Origin: Variovorax paradoxus
Lineage (GTDB): Bacteria > Pseudomonadota > Gammaproteobacteria > Burkholderiales > Burkholderiaceae_C
Assembly (NCBI RefSeq): GCF_029919115.1
Contig: NZ_CP123990.1
Coordinates: forward strand, 1,054,001 to 1,118,000
DNA: 64,000 nt
Direction: 5' to 3'
Below the pieces are notes generated by a model. That model was not told the origin of the DNA and did no database searches. It was given only the letters and a program-made list of their open reading frames with translations. A program made the translations under genes and the position numbers. Positions 38,590-48,207 of the stretch are shown piece by piece; the first letter of the stretch is position 1; each line of letters opens with the position of its first letter.

Positions 38590-38955
38590 TCAGTTCAAAG
38601 CGGCTGATTTTGCCGCCGGCGGCACGTCGCCGCCCTTTTGCCGCTCGCGAAAGAGCGCCGCGCGCATCAGGAAGATGGTGGTGATGGGCGCCGTGAGCGC
38701 AATGAACAGAACGATCAGCACGGCGTGCAGGAACAGGTTGTAACCCTGCACCGAGAAATACACGATCGTGGCGATGGTCATGCACCACACACCTGCCGTG
38801 GCGCCGAGCGTCGGCGCATGAATGCGGCGGAAGAAGGTGGGCAGGCGCACGAGGCCGAAGGAACCGATGGCGGCGAAGGCTGCGCCGAGCACCGCAAAAA
38901 CGGCAGTGACGATTTCGGCCCACAGCGGCAGCGGCCCAATGATGAAGTCGCTCAT
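38590..38955 (-). CDS. mrpG: Mrp-type Na+/H+ antiporter subunit G
   Basis: A 121-aa membrane protein with three predicted helices and a short tail. SFGLVRLPTFFRRIHAPTLG is the MrpG/MnhG/PhaG signature. It is the last gene of the Mrp operon and overlaps mrpF by four bases. Confidence 0.93.
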   Translation of the reverse strand: MSDFIIGPLPLWAEIVTAVFAVLGAAFAAIGSFGLVRLPTFFRRIHAPTLGATAGVWCMTIATIVYFSVQGYNLFLHAVLIVLFIALTAPITTIFLMRAALFRERQKGGDVPPAAKSAALN

Positions 38956-39230
38956 TCAATCACCTCCCCGCGCAAGAGAAACTTGGCCATGGCCGTCGAC
39001 CCGACAAAGCCGAACAGCGCCGTGAGCATGGCGGCTTCGAAGTACACATTGCTCGCGTAGACGATGCCGAGCACGAGCATCATCAGCATGCCGTTGATGT
39101 AGAGGCAGTCCAGCGCCATCACGCGGTCTTGCGCGGTGGGCCCGACCAGGAGCCGGGCCACGGCGCAGAGCATGGCCACGGCCAGCAGCAGGAGTGCCAG
39201 CCTCAAGGCCCAGAAGAGTACAGGCGTCAT
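38952..39230 (-). CDS. mrpF: Mrp-type Na+/H+ antiporter subunit F
   Basis: A 92-aa membrane protein with three helices. RLLVGPTAQDRVMALDCLYI is the MrpF signature between helices 1 and 2. Start ATG at 39230 overlaps the mrpE stop; longer in-frame starts upstream lack homology. Confidence 0.92.
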   Translation of the reverse strand: MTPVLFWALRLALLLLAVAMLCAVARLLVGPTAQDRVMALDCLYINGMLMMLVLGIVYASNVYFEAAMLTALFGFVGSTAMAKFLLRGEVIE

Positions 39231-39721
39231 GATTCGAAGATCTCCATCAAGGGGTGTTCGTAGCGCTGCTTGATCATGGCGACGAAGGCGGCTTCGTCCT
39301 CGACATCGAACACGTGGATCAGCAGCACGCTGCTGTCGAACGAGATTTCGCCCCAGGCGGTGCCGGGCGTGAGGCACATGATCATGGCGAGCACCGCAAG
39401 CCCGTTCGGGTCGCGCAGCTCGAGCGGCACGTTCACGAACTTCGATTCGATGCGCGAGGTGCGGCGCGTGAGCAGCCGGCGCGCCACGAAGAGCGCGGAT
39501 TGCAGCATGTCGGCCAAGGCCCGCCCGGTGAGCCCCAAGGCTACCCAGGGCTTGCGCATTCGTACGGCAGCGGGGCGAAGGCTCTTGGTCAGCAGCGGCA
39601 CTGCAACGGCCAGCACCGCAGCCGATACCAGCGTGGTGGCATCCAGCGACTGGTTGAGCAAGAGCCATACGACGAACAGCGCAATCGACAGCGGCGGCGA
39701 AGGAATCCAGCGCTTCATCAT
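39227..39721 (-). CDS. mrpE: Mrp-type Na+/H+ antiporter subunit E
   Basis: A 164-aa protein with two or three N-terminal helices and a cytoplasmic alpha/beta domain. VMIMCLTPGTAWGE-like text (here LAMIMCLTPGTAWGEISFD) and IHVFDVEDEAAFVAMIKQRY are the MrpE marks. It starts ATGATG at 39721 and overlaps mrpD. Confidence 0.92.
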   Translation of the reverse strand: MMKRWIPSPPLSIALFVVWLLLNQSLDATTLVSAAVLAVAVPLLTKSLRPAAVRMRKPWVALGLTGRALADMLQSALFVARRLLTRRTSRIESKFVNVPLELRDPNGLAVLAMIMCLTPGTAWGEISFDSSVLLIHVFDVEDEAAFVAMIKQRYEHPLMEIFES

Positions 39722-41421
39722 GGTGCCGCCACCTTCTTGGGCGCCACCGGGTTGGGCACTTGCCGTGCATTGAGTACGGCACTGCGGTATGCGGTGGGCG
39801 TGCGCAGCCCCTCTGCGGTGATGAGGGCATGGCGCATCACGGGGCCGGCCCACACCGTCAATGCCACGCAGGCCGCGAGCAGGCCGGCCACGGGCAGCAC
39901 TTCGAGAGCGGGCAGCGCGGGCATGGTGGGATGCGGCTGCGTCCAGAAATGGCGGATGCCGGTGCGGCTCAGCGCAATCAGCGCCAGGAAGCCCGAGGCG
40001 ATCAGCAGCGCCAGGAAGATCCATGCGGGCGTCGAGGTGCCGCTGGTCACGAAGGCGCCGGACAGCATCGCAAACTTGCCGACAAAGCCGGAGAACGGCG
40101 GCAGGCCCGCAAGCAGCAAGGTGCAGCCGATGAAGCTCAGGCCGAGAAACGCAACGCCGGCGGGAATGGCACGGCCATAGAGCGCCTGTGCCTCGTCGTC
40201 GAGGTTCACGTCGTCGAGCACGCGCAGGTCTTCCGCAAGGAAGGGCGCATTGCCTGCGGCCTCATGCGGCGCAACGCTCATGCCGGCGTTGCGCCAGCGT
40301 TCGATCATGTCGATCAGCAGGAAGAAGGCGCTGACTGCCAGCGTGGAACTCAGCAGGTAGTAGAGGGCCCCCGCCCACACGGCGGGTTCGCCAAGGCCTA
40401 TGGCGGCAAGCAGCGTGCCGGCCGACACCAGCACGCTGAAGCCTGCCAGATTGGAGAGCCGCTGCGTGCCGACGATGCCCATGGCACCCGCGAACAGCGT
40501 GGCCAGGCCGATGGCGATGAGCGCCGACTGGCCGAACGCGGCCGAGGCGCCGGCATCCGGTGCAAAGAGCAGGGTCCACAAGCGCAGCAGCGTGTAGATG
40601 CCGAGCTTGGTCAGCAGCGCGAAGACGGCACCCACCGGCGACACCGCCGCGCTATAGGCCGGCACCAGCCAGAAGTTGAGCGGCCATGCGCCCGCCTTGG
40701 CGAAAAATGCCGTCGCGAGTATGGCGGCGGCCGCATGCACCAGGCCGCGATCGGCCGGCGCGAGCTCGGCGATGCGCACGCTCAGGTCGGCCATGTTGAG
40801 CGTGCCCGTTACGCCGTAAAGCAGCGCCGCACCGATGAGGAACAAAGACGAAGCGGCCAGGTTGATGGCGATGTAATGCAAGCCCGCCTGCACACGAAGC
40901 CGGCCGGAGCCGTGCAGCAGCAGGCCGTAGGAAGCAGCGAGCATCACCTCGAAGAAGACGAACAGGTTGAACAGGTCGCCGGTGAGAAAGGCGCCGTTCA
41001 GGCCCATGAGCTGCAGCTGCAGCAGCGGGTGGAAATGCACGCCCGCCCGGTCCCAGCGCGAGGTGGAATAGATCGAGGCCGCAAAGGCGACCACGCCCGT
41101 GAGCGCCACCATCATGGTCGACAGGCGGTCCGCCACCAGCACAATGCCGAAGGGCGCCTGCCAGTTGCCCGGCAGGTAGACGCCGATGGAGCCAGGGCCG
41201 TCGCCCGTATCGGGTGCGTTCACCCAGCGCAGCAGCGCCAGTGCCGCGAGCAGGCCGACCAGCCCCGAGACCACGCTCAAGGCCGACTTGGCGCGGCGAC
41301 GGTTTTCGCCAAGCAGCAGCATCAATGCCGCGGTGAGCAAGGGCACGAGGATCGGCACGGCCACCAGGTGCGGCATGCTGAAGTCGAGCAGGCGGTCGAG
41401 CAGTTGAACCGGTTCCATCAT
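39718..41421 (-). CDS. mrpD: Mrp-type Na+/H+ antiporter subunit D
   Basis: A 567-aa NuoN/NuoM-like proton-channel subunit with about fourteen helices. GLNGAFLTGDLFNLFVFFEV and FAKAGAWPLNFWLVPAYSAA contain the acidic and lysine residues of the proton path. It belongs to the MrpD/complex I antiporter family and overlaps mrpC and mrpE by four bases each. Confidence 0.93.
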   Translation of the reverse strand: MMEPVQLLDRLLDFSMPHLVAVPILVPLLTAALMLLLGENRRRAKSALSVVSGLVGLLAALALLRWVNAPDTGDGPGSIGVYLPGNWQAPFGIVLVADRLSTMMVALTGVVAFAASIYSTSRWDRAGVHFHPLLQLQLMGLNGAFLTGDLFNLFVFFEVMLAASYGLLLHGSGRLRVQAGLHYIAINLAASSLFLIGAALLYGVTGTLNMADLSVRIAELAPADRGLVHAAAAILATAFFAKAGAWPLNFWLVPAYSAAVSPVGAVFALLTKLGIYTLLRLWTLLFAPDAGASAAFGQSALIAIGLATLFAGAMGIVGTQRLSNLAGFSVLVSAGTLLAAIGLGEPAVWAGALYYLLSSTLAVSAFFLLIDMIERWRNAGMSVAPHEAAGNAPFLAEDLRVLDDVNLDDEAQALYGRAIPAGVAFLGLSFIGCTLLLAGLPPFSGFVGKFAMLSGAFVTSGTSTPAWIFLALLIASGFLALIALSRTGIRHFWTQPHPTMPALPALEVLPVAGLLAACVALTVWAGPVMRHALITAEGLRTPTAYRSAVLNARQVPNPVAPKKVAAP

Positions 41422-41771
41422 TCGGCCGCCTCCTGCCGCTCTTCACCGTCCACGTGGTCAGTACCTGCGAGCCCTCGCGAGGCCAGCAGCACCACGAGGA
41501 ACAGCGCTGTCATCGCAAAGCCGATCACGATGGCCGTCAGCACCAGCGCCTGCGGCATCGGGTCGGCTGTGTTGGCCAGCGTCGACGCGATGCCCTTGAC
41601 CAGCACGGGCTCGCTGTCGAGCTTGAGCCGCCCCATGCTGAAGATGAAGAGGTTGACCGCGTACGAGATGAGCGTGAGGCCCATGATCACCTGGAATGTG
41701 CGGGGGCGCAGCAGCAGGTACACGCCCGAGCCGGTGAGCACGCCGATGGCGAGTGCGAGCACGATTTCCAT
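41418..41771 (-). CDS. mrpC: Mrp-type Na+/H+ antiporter subunit C
   Basis: A 117-aa NuoK-like subunit with three helices. GVLTGSGVYLLLRPRTFQVI and TADPMPQALVLTAIVIGFAM are typical, the latter holding the conserved DPxPQALVLTAIVI motif. It is coupled by overlap to mrpD and to the fused mrpAB gene. Confidence 0.94.
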   Translation of the reverse strand: MEIVLALAIGVLTGSGVYLLLRPRTFQVIMGLTLISYAVNLFIFSMGRLKLDSEPVLVKGIASTLANTADPMPQALVLTAIVIGFAMTALFLVVLLASRGLAGTDHVDGEERQEAAE

Positions 41772-44713
41772 CAGTGCACCCCCTCCACGGCTTCGGACTG
41801 GGCCTGTGCTTCTTTTTCGGCCTGCTCGTCGGCCCAGCGGTGGCTGCGTATCGACTGGTGGGCCAGCGCGGTAAGGATGAGCATGGTGGCGCCGAGCACC
41901 AGCGCGAACACGCCAATGTCGAAGAAGAGCGCACTCGGCACATGCAGCTCGCCCAGCACCGGAAGATGCACGTGGGCCGTGTGCGTGGTCATGAACGGAT
42001 AGCCGAACATCACCGCGCCGCTGCCCGTCACCAGCGCCAGCAGCAGGCCGACGGCGATCCAGCGGCGCGGATAGATGCGCAGGTGTTCTTCCACCCATTC
42101 GGTGCCCGAGACGATGAACTGCAGCAGCAGCGCCACCGACATCACCAGCCCCGCGACGAAGCCGCCACCGGGTGAGTTGTGGCCGCGCATGAAGAAATAG
42201 ACCGCGACCAGCACCGCGAGCGGCAGCAGCAGCCGCACGAGCACGGCTGGCACCATGAGGTAGCCGACGGCAGTGTCCTTGGCGAGGCGTGGGTTCAGCA
42301 GGTCGCTGCTGCCGTCGTCGGCCTGTGCGCGCTGCTGCACCGGCAGGGCCATCGATTCGCGCGCCGGACGAAAGCGGCGCAGCAGTGCATACACGGTGAG
42401 CGCCACCACGCCGAGCACCGTGATTTCGCCGAAGGTGTCGAAAGCGCGGAAGTCGACCAGCATCACGTTGACCACGTTGGTGCCGCCGCCTTCGGAGAGT
42501 GCGTGCTCCAGGAAGAATGGCGAGATGCTCTGCGGAAACGGCCGCGTCATCATCACCCAGGCCAATGCCGACATGCCGCCGCCCACGGCAGCCGCCACCA
42601 GCAGGTCGCGCCCGCGCCGGCCCCAGGGGCGCAGCCTGGCGCGCGCGGGCTGGATCGCGTCCTTGCTGCGCATCGGCAGCCAGCGAAGCCCCAGCAGGAT
42701 CAGCACGGTGGTGACGGCTTCGACCACGAGTTGCGTCAGCGCCAGGTCGGGCGCCGAGAACCAGATGTAGGTGACCGAGCACACGAGGCCCGCGCCCGAT
42801 GCCAACATCAGCGCGGCGAGCCTGTGGAACTTGGCCTGCCATGCCGCGGCCAGCGCACAGACGCCGCCGATGATCCAGGTCATCGCGAACATCGTCGAAA
42901 AAGGCAGCAGCTCGCGGCTGCCGCGCGCCACGGGCGCGGTCCAGAGCGAAACCGCGGCGCCCGCGGCGGCCACTGCAATCAGCAGCAGCAACTGCGTTTG
43001 CAGGCGGCGGGTGCCCAACACGCGTCGGCTGCGCCGGCCGGCTTCGCTGAGCTGCGCGAGCAGGTGTTCGAAGATCACCTGCCCGTCGAAGCGGTGCAGC
43101 AGCGGCGTGTGCGCCAGGTCGCCGCGTGCGCGGCGGCGGCGCTGCGAAAGGTAAAGGGCCATGCCGCCGGCCAGCGCCACGAAGCTCATGGCCAGCGGCA
43201 GGTTGAAGCCGTGCCACACGGCCAGGCTGTATTGGGGCAGCACGCCGCCGACCACCGGGGTTGCGGCAGCGGCCAGCAGCGGGCCGATGGACCAGGCCGG
43301 CGCGACGCCGACCACCAGGCACACCAGCACCAGCAGCTCGACCGGCACGCGCATCCAGTGCGGTGGCTCGTGCGGCTGCCGCGGCACGTCGGGCCCGCAG
43401 GGTGGCCCGAAGAACACGTCGAACACGAAGCGCGCCGAATAGGCCACGCTGAAAATGCCGGCCACCGTGGCAATGATCGGGAGGCTCACGTTGATCCAGG
43501 GCGTGGCCTGGATGAACACCGTCTCTGCGAAGAACATTTCCTTCGAGAGAAAGCCGTTGAGCAGCGGCACGCCGGCCATCGAGGCGCTTGCGATGACTGC
43601 CAGCGTGCCCGTGATGGGCATCAGCCGCATCAGGCCGCTGAGCTTGCGGATGTCTCGCGTGCCGCTCTCGTGGTCGATGATGCCGGCCGCCATGAAGAGC
43701 GAGGCCTTGAAGGTCGCGTGGTTCATGACGTGGAACACAGCCGCCACGGCCGCCAGCGGGCTGTTGAGGCCGAGCAGCAGCGTGATGAGCCCGAGGTGCG
43801 AGATGGTCGAGTACGCCAGCAATGCCTTCAGGTCGCGCTGGAACATGGCGACGAAGCCGCCGAGCAGCAGCGTGATTGCGCCCGCGCCGCCCACCAGCCA
43901 GAACCACAGCTCGGTGCCAGAGAGCACCGGCCACAGCCGCGCCATCAGGAACACGCCGAGCTTCACCATGGTGGCCGAATGCAGGTAGGCCGAAACCGGC
44001 GTGGGCGCCGCCATGGCGCGCGGCAACCAGAAGTGAAACGGGAACTGCGCGCTCTTGGTAAAGGCGCCGAGAAGTATCAGCACCAGCGCGGCAGGGTAGA
44101 GCGCGTGTGCGCGAATCTCGTTGCCTGACGCAAGCACCACGTCGAGCTCGTAGCTGCCTGCAATGCGGCCCAGCACCAGCACGCCGGCCAGCAGGCAGAG
44201 GCCGCCTGCACCGGTGACGGTGAGCGCCATGCGCGCGCCGCGCCGTGCATCGCGCCGGTGATGCCAATAGCCGATCAGCAGAAACGAGAACAGGCTGGTG
44301 AGCTCCCAGAACAGGACCAGCTGGATCAGGTTGCCGGAGAGCACCACGCCCATCATCGCGCCCATGAACGCGAGAAAGAACGAGAAGAAGCGCGGCACCG
44401 GGTCGGACGCAGACATGTAGTAGCGCGCATAGAGCACCACCAGCGCGCCGATGCCGAGCACCAGCATGCAGAACAGCCAGGCAAAGCCGTCCATGCGAAA
44501 CACGAGGTTGAGCCCGAGCTCAGGCAGCCACGCGATCTCCTGGCGCAGCACGTTGCCGTGTGCAATTTGCGGAAAAAACCATGCGGCCTGCACCGCGCAG
44601 CCCAGCGCGACGAGCCCTGCCAACGTCGATTCCCGGTTGCGCGCGTTCGACGGCATCAACGCGGCCAGCACGCTGGCAATGAAGGGAAGTGCGACGAGAT
44701 AGACCAGGGGCAT
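41771..44713 (-). CDS. mrpA: Fused Mrp antiporter subunit A/B
   Basis: A 980-aa membrane protein. Residues about 1-780 are MrpA (NuoL-like part with LFWELTSLFSFLLIGYWHHR and AQFPFHFWLPRAMAAPTPVS, then the MrpA C-terminal part with FRAFDTFGEITVLGVVALTV). Residues about 815-950 are MrpB (VRLLLPLAVLVAVYFFMRGHNSPGGGF). The fusion marks group 2 mrp operons (A/B fused, six genes). The complex exports Na+ for H+ and supports alkaline and salt tolerance. It is the first gene of the operon; its promoter should lie in the 83-base gap before crcB. Confidence 0.95.
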   Translation of the reverse strand: MPLVYLVALPFIASVLAALMPSNARNRESTLAGLVALGCAVQAAWFFPQIAHGNVLRQEIAWLPELGLNLVFRMDGFAWLFCMLVLGIGALVVLYARYYMSASDPVPRFFSFFLAFMGAMMGVVLSGNLIQLVLFWELTSLFSFLLIGYWHHRRDARRGARMALTVTGAGGLCLLAGVLVLGRIAGSYELDVVLASGNEIRAHALYPAALVLILLGAFTKSAQFPFHFWLPRAMAAPTPVSAYLHSATMVKLGVFLMARLWPVLSGTELWFWLVGGAGAITLLLGGFVAMFQRDLKALLAYSTISHLGLITLLLGLNSPLAAVAAVFHVMNHATFKASLFMAAGIIDHESGTRDIRKLSGLMRLMPITGTLAVIASASMAGVPLLNGFLSKEMFFAETVFIQATPWINVSLPIIATVAGIFSVAYSARFVFDVFFGPPCGPDVPRQPHEPPHWMRVPVELLVLVCLVVGVAPAWSIGPLLAAAATPVVGGVLPQYSLAVWHGFNLPLAMSFVALAGGMALYLSQRRRRARGDLAHTPLLHRFDGQVIFEHLLAQLSEAGRRSRRVLGTRRLQTQLLLLIAVAAAGAAVSLWTAPVARGSRELLPFSTMFAMTWIIGGVCALAAAWQAKFHRLAALMLASGAGLVCSVTYIWFSAPDLALTQLVVEAVTTVLILLGLRWLPMRSKDAIQPARARLRPWGRRGRDLLVAAAVGGGMSALAWVMMTRPFPQSISPFFLEHALSEGGGTNVVNVMLVDFRAFDTFGEITVLGVVALTVYALLRRFRPARESMALPVQQRAQADDGSSDLLNPRLAKDTAVGYLMVPAVLVRLLLPLAVLVAVYFFMRGHNSPGGGFVAGLVMSVALLLQFIVSGTEWVEEHLRIYPRRWIAVGLLLALVTGSGAVMFGYPFMTTHTAHVHLPVLGELHVPSALFFDIGVFALVLGATMLILTALAHQSIRSHRWADEQAEKEAQAQSEAVEGVH

Positions 44714-44796
44714 TGCGATCGATTCTATCGACCGGCCCTCTGGAGGGACCTTCTGGAAACCCGGGACCTCCGCGCGTTTTTAAGCGCGGCGCGGCG

Positions 44797-45174
44797 TCAG
44801 GCGGCCAGGGCCTGAACGCTGCGTATGCCAAGCCAGGTAAAGAACAGCGAACCGCCCAGATGCGCTGTTGCCGTGAGCAGGGCCACACCCAACCGGCCTT
44901 CGAGGAGCATGGCCACGACTTCGGCCGAAAAGCTGGAGAACGTTGTAAGCCCGCCGAGGAAGCCGGTCACCAGCGCCAGCCGCCAGACGGGATCGAGATC
45001 GGGCAGCAACTGGAACGAGGCAATGGCCACGCCGATGAGATAGCCCCCGATCAGGTTGGCGGCCAGGGTGCCCCACGGCATGAGCCCCCCGGCCCCGAAC
45101 CAGAGCGCGAGACCCCAGCGCGCCAGTGCGCCGGCAGAGGCGCCAACGCAGATGGCGAGAATCGGAAACAGCAT
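44797..45174 (-). CDS. crcB: Fluoride ion channel CrcB/Fluc
   Basis: A 125-aa membrane protein with four helices. LAANLIGGYLIGVAIASF and TGFLGGLTTFSSFSAEV are the CrcB signatures; the TTFSSFS stretch lines the fluoride pore. It protects cells from fluoride by letting it leak out. The gene lies 31 bases after the TRAP large permease stop in the same direction, so there is no room for its own fluoride riboswitch, and it may be read from the TRAP transcript. Confidence 0.95.
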   Translation of the reverse strand: MLFPILAICVGASAGALARWGLALWFGAGGLMPWGTLAANLIGGYLIGVAIASFQLLPDLDPVWRLALVTGFLGGLTTFSSFSAEVVAMLLEGRLGVALLTATAHLGGSLFFTWLGIRSVQALAA

Positions 45175-45205
45175 CGGGTCTATTGTCGGGGACGCTCGTC
45201 CCTGT

Positions 45206-46507
45206 TCATGGCGCCATTTGCTGAGGCAGCCAGGTGACCAGCTGCGGCACGAAGTAGATGATGAGCACGGCCGCCACCATCAGGAAGAACATCGGCAGCG
45301 TGACGCGGGCAATGTAGAGCAGGTCTCTTCCCGTCATGCCCTGCAGCACGAAGAGGTTGAAGCCCACCGGCGGCGTGATCTGCGCCATCTCGACCACCAG
45401 CACGACGAAGATGCCGAACCAGATCGGGTCGATGCCGGCCGATGTGACGGTCGGCATGATGACGCCCATGGTGAGCACCACCATCGAGATGCCGTCGAGA
45501 AAGCAGCCCAGCACGACATAGAAAACCGCGAGCATCACGATCAGCTGGAACTTCGAGAGCCCGAGCGAACCGATCCACTCGGCGAGGTGCCGCGGCAGGC
45601 CGATGTAGCCCATGGCGAGCGTGAGAAAGGCCGCACCCGCGAGGATCAGCGCCATCATGCAATAGAGCCGCGTGGCACCGAGCAGCGCCTCCTTGAAGCT
45701 GTGCCAACTGAGCGAGCCCTGAGCGGCCGAGATGATCATGGCGCCCACGACACCCACGGCCGCCGCCTCGGTGGCAGTGGCAATGCCCGCGTAGATGGAG
45801 CCGAGCACCGACAGGATCAGCAGCGCGACCGGAATCAGCGAAAGCGATGCCCGCAGTTTCTCGACAAAGGGCAGCTTGGCGTCGGCCGGCGGAATGCGGT
45901 CGGGATGGCGCAGCGACCAGAAAACGATGTACCCCGAGAACAGCAGCGCGAGCAGGATGCCGGGTATCACACCCGCGATGAACAGGCGCGCTATGGACAC
46001 ATCGGCGCTCACGCCGTAGACGATCATGATGATCGAAGGCGGGATCAGGAGGCCCAGCGTACCGGCTCCGGCCAGGGTACCGATGACCATGTCGTCGGGA
46101 TAGCCGCGGCGCTTGAGCTCGGGCAGGCTCATCTTGCCGATGGTGGCGCAGGTGGCGGCGCTCGAGCCCGACACTGCCGCGAAAACCGCGCAGCCCACCA
46201 CGTTGGTGTGCAGCAGCCTGCCCGGCAGGCTTTGCATCCACGGCGCAAGACCCTTGAACATGTCCTGCGAAAGCCGGGTGCGGAACAGGATCTCGCCCAT
46301 CCATATGAACAGCGGCAACGCAGTGAGTGTCCAGCTCGAGGCCGAACCCCAGATGGTCACGGCCATGGCATCGCCCGCCGGGCGCGAGGAGAAAACCTGC
46401 ATGGCGATCCACGCCACGCCGGAGAGCGTGAGACCGATCCACACGCCGCTGCCCAGGATCAGGAAGAGCGCGGCAATCAGCAGTCCCGCAACGGCAATGT
46501 CACTCAT
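45206..46507 (-). CDS. TRAP transporter large permease, DctM family
   Basis: A 433-aa membrane protein of normal DctM length with about twelve helices. LPLFIWMGEILFRTRLSQDM, AGAGTLGLLIPPSIIMIVYG and TEAAAVGVVGAMI are diagnostic; the last is the substrate-path region. It overlaps the dctQ gene by eight bases. The matching receptor is at 47031. Confidence 0.95.
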   Translation of the reverse strand: MSDIAVAGLLIAALFLILGSGVWIGLTLSGVAWIAMQVFSSRPAGDAMAVTIWGSASSWTLTALPLFIWMGEILFRTRLSQDMFKGLAPWMQSLPGRLLHTNVVGCAVFAAVSGSSAATCATIGKMSLPELKRRGYPDDMVIGTLAGAGTLGLLIPPSIIMIVYGVSADVSIARLFIAGVIPGILLALLFSGYIVFWSLRHPDRIPPADAKLPFVEKLRASLSLIPVALLILSVLGSIYAGIATATEAAAVGVVGAMIISAAQGSLSWHSFKEALLGATRLYCMMALILAGAAFLTLAMGYIGLPRHLAEWIGSLGLSKFQLIVMLAVFYVVLGCFLDGISMVVLTMGVIMPTVTSAGIDPIWFGIFVVLVVEMAQITPPVGFNLFVLQGMTGRDLLYIARVTLPMFFLMVAAVLIIYFVPQLVTWLPQQMAP

Positions 46508-47009
46508 GGCGCAGTGCCTCCGTTCCGATCGGCTTGGCCGGTCTTCCGCGCCACTCGATCACGAATTCGTCGAAAGCCGCGATGGCGAACACCAGCGCAC
46601 CGACCGCCATCGAGAGTTGCGGCAGCCACAGCGGGGTGGCGTCGTTGCCGGTTGAAATATCGTGGAAGTCGTAGGACTGGTAAACCAGGCGCGCGCTGTA
46701 CCAAGCGAACAGCAGCGCAAGCAGCGCGCCCGCGCCCATGGCCCAGCGTTCGAGCCAGCGCTGCCCGGCGGGTGGCAGGTTCTGCAGCACCAGGGTCACG
46801 CGAATATGTTCGCCGCGCTTGAGCGTGTGCGCGAGCGCAAGAAAACCGGCGCCGGCCATCAGGTAACCCGCGTACGCATCGATGCCCGGAATGTTGAAGT
46901 GAAGCTGCCGGCCGATGATGGAGAGCAGCACCATCACCAGCAGGCCGATCATGAAAAGCGCCGCCAGGGCGGCGGCGCTGTCGTAGAGAAAATCAAGCGT
47001 CTTGCGCAT
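46500..47009 (-). CDS. TRAP transporter small permease, DctQ family
   Basis: A 169-aa protein with four helices, beginning MRKTLDFLYDSAAALAALFM, with the family stretch AYAGYLMAGAGFLALAHTLK and GEHIRV in the loop. It starts 21 bases after the receptor gene stop. Confidence 0.93.
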   Translation of the reverse strand: MRKTLDFLYDSAAALAALFMIGLLVMVLLSIIGRQLHFNIPGIDAYAGYLMAGAGFLALAHTLKRGEHIRVTLVLQNLPPAGQRWLERWAMGAGALLALLFAWYSARLVYQSYDFHDISTGNDATPLWLPQLSMAVGALVFAIAAFDEFVIEWRGRPAKPIGTEALRHE

Positions 47010-47030
47010 CGGGTGCTGTTCGGCGTGGCG

Positions 47031-47999
47031 TCACATCTTCTTGTAGGCGTCGACCACTGTCTGGCCGTCGGGGCCCGCCTTTTCGAGCCATTCCTTGAGC
47101 ATGGTGTCGCCGACTTTCTTCATGTCTGCCTTGAGTGCGGCGGAAGGCACATGAACCGTCATCCCGTTCTTCTTGAGCAGGTCGAGGTATTCGATGTTCT
47201 TCTTCTTCGAAATGTCCCAGCCACGCTTCTCGGCATCGGCGGCCGCCTTCAATACGGCGTCCTGGGTGGGCTTGTCGAGGGCATCGAAGGCCTTCTTGTT
47301 CATGAGCAGCGCATTCTTCGGCAGCCAGGCCTGGGTGTCGTAGAAGTTCTTGATGTATTCGTAGGTCTTGGTGTCATAGCCGGTCGAGCCGGACGACATG
47401 TAGGACTCGATCACGCCGGTGGCCATGGCTTGCGACAGTTCGGCCTGCTGCACGGTGACCGGCTGTGCGCCGACGAGCTCGCCGATGCGCGCGGTAGCGG
47501 GGCTGTAGGCGCGCCACTTCACGCCCTTGAGGTCGGCGGCCGAGGCGATTTCTTTTTTCACGAAGATGCCCTGCGGCGGCCAGGCCACCGCGTAGAGCAG
47601 CACGATGCCTTGTTCGGCCAGCTTCTTCTCGAGCACGGGTTTCTGTGCCTGATACAGCTTCCAGGCGGCGTCGTAGCTGTCGGCCAGAAACGGGATGCCG
47701 TCGGCACCGAACATCTGCCATTCGTTCTGGTAGTTGACCAGCAGGATCTCGCCGAGTTGCGCCTGGCCTCCTTGGACCGCGCGCTTGATTTCAGGCGCCT
47801 TGAACAGCGAGGCGTTGGCGTGCACCGTGATCTTGAGCTTGCCGCCGCTGGCCTTTTCGACATCGCTGGCGAACTGCACGTTGTTTTCGGTGTGGAAGTT
47901 GCTCGCCGGGTAGGCGGTGGGCAGATCCCACTTGGTTTGCGCAAAGGCTGCGGCGCCAAGGGTGAGACCAGCGAGGGCAATACCGAACTTGTGATTCAT
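47031..47999 (-). CDS. TRAP transporter substrate-binding protein, DctP family
   Basis: A 322-aa periplasmic receptor. Residues 1-20 form a signal peptide ending AAAFAQ. The mature part begins TKWDLPTAYPASNFHTENNV and carries the DctP core, including LKGVKWRAYSPATARIGELV with the conserved Arg that binds the carboxylate of the ligand. It is the first gene of the second TRAP operon; ATG at 47999 was chosen because the frame upstream is not hydrophobic. Ligand likely an organic acid, not identifiable further. Confidence 0.93.
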   Translation of the reverse strand: MNHKFGIALAGLTLGAAAFAQTKWDLPTAYPASNFHTENNVQFASDVEKASGGKLKITVHANASLFKAPEIKRAVQGGQAQLGEILLVNYQNEWQMFGADGIPFLADSYDAAWKLYQAQKPVLEKKLAEQGIVLLYAVAWPPQGIFVKKEIASAADLKGVKWRAYSPATARIGELVGAQPVTVQQAELSQAMATGVIESYMSSGSTGYDTKTYEYIKNFYDTQAWLPKNALLMNKKAFDALDKPTQDAVLKAAADAEKRGWDISKKKNIEYLDLLKKNGMTVHVPSAALKADMKKVGDTMLKEWLEKAGPDGQTVVDAYKKM

Positions 48000-48137
48000 G
48001 AGCGCTCCGGAACGTATGAAAGTGAAAACGAAAGCGAGCATACGTGCAAATTCCGGGCCATACGCTGAGGCATTTCCCTGCCACGCGACCGCGTGATAGC
48101 CGCGTTCGACACCCAATTCGTCTTTGGCGGCGGGCGC

Positions 48138-48162
48138 AAAAAAGCCGCCTTGCCGGCGGCTT
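48138..48162 (-). terminator. Rho-independent terminator after the ComEA-like gene
   Basis: Read on the minus strand: AAGCCGCC and GGCGGCTT pair around a 5-base loop, followed by TTTTTT. It lies 46 bases beyond the ComEA-like stop codon and upstream of the TRAP receptor gene. Confidence 0.85.
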
Positions 48163-48207
48163 CGTTCATCGCATTGCAAGGGGCCGCAAGCGGACCCCGG
48201 AGCGCGA

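Noticed and set aside
42179..44128. Plus-strand frame opposite mrpA
   Set aside because: Gln/His/Arg/Ala-rich composition typical of reverse-complement noise in GC-rich membrane-protein genes; no motif.
45175..45205. Fluoride riboswitch before crcB
   Set aside because: Only 31 bases separate the genes, too short for the fluoride aptamer, and no matching conserved bases are visible.
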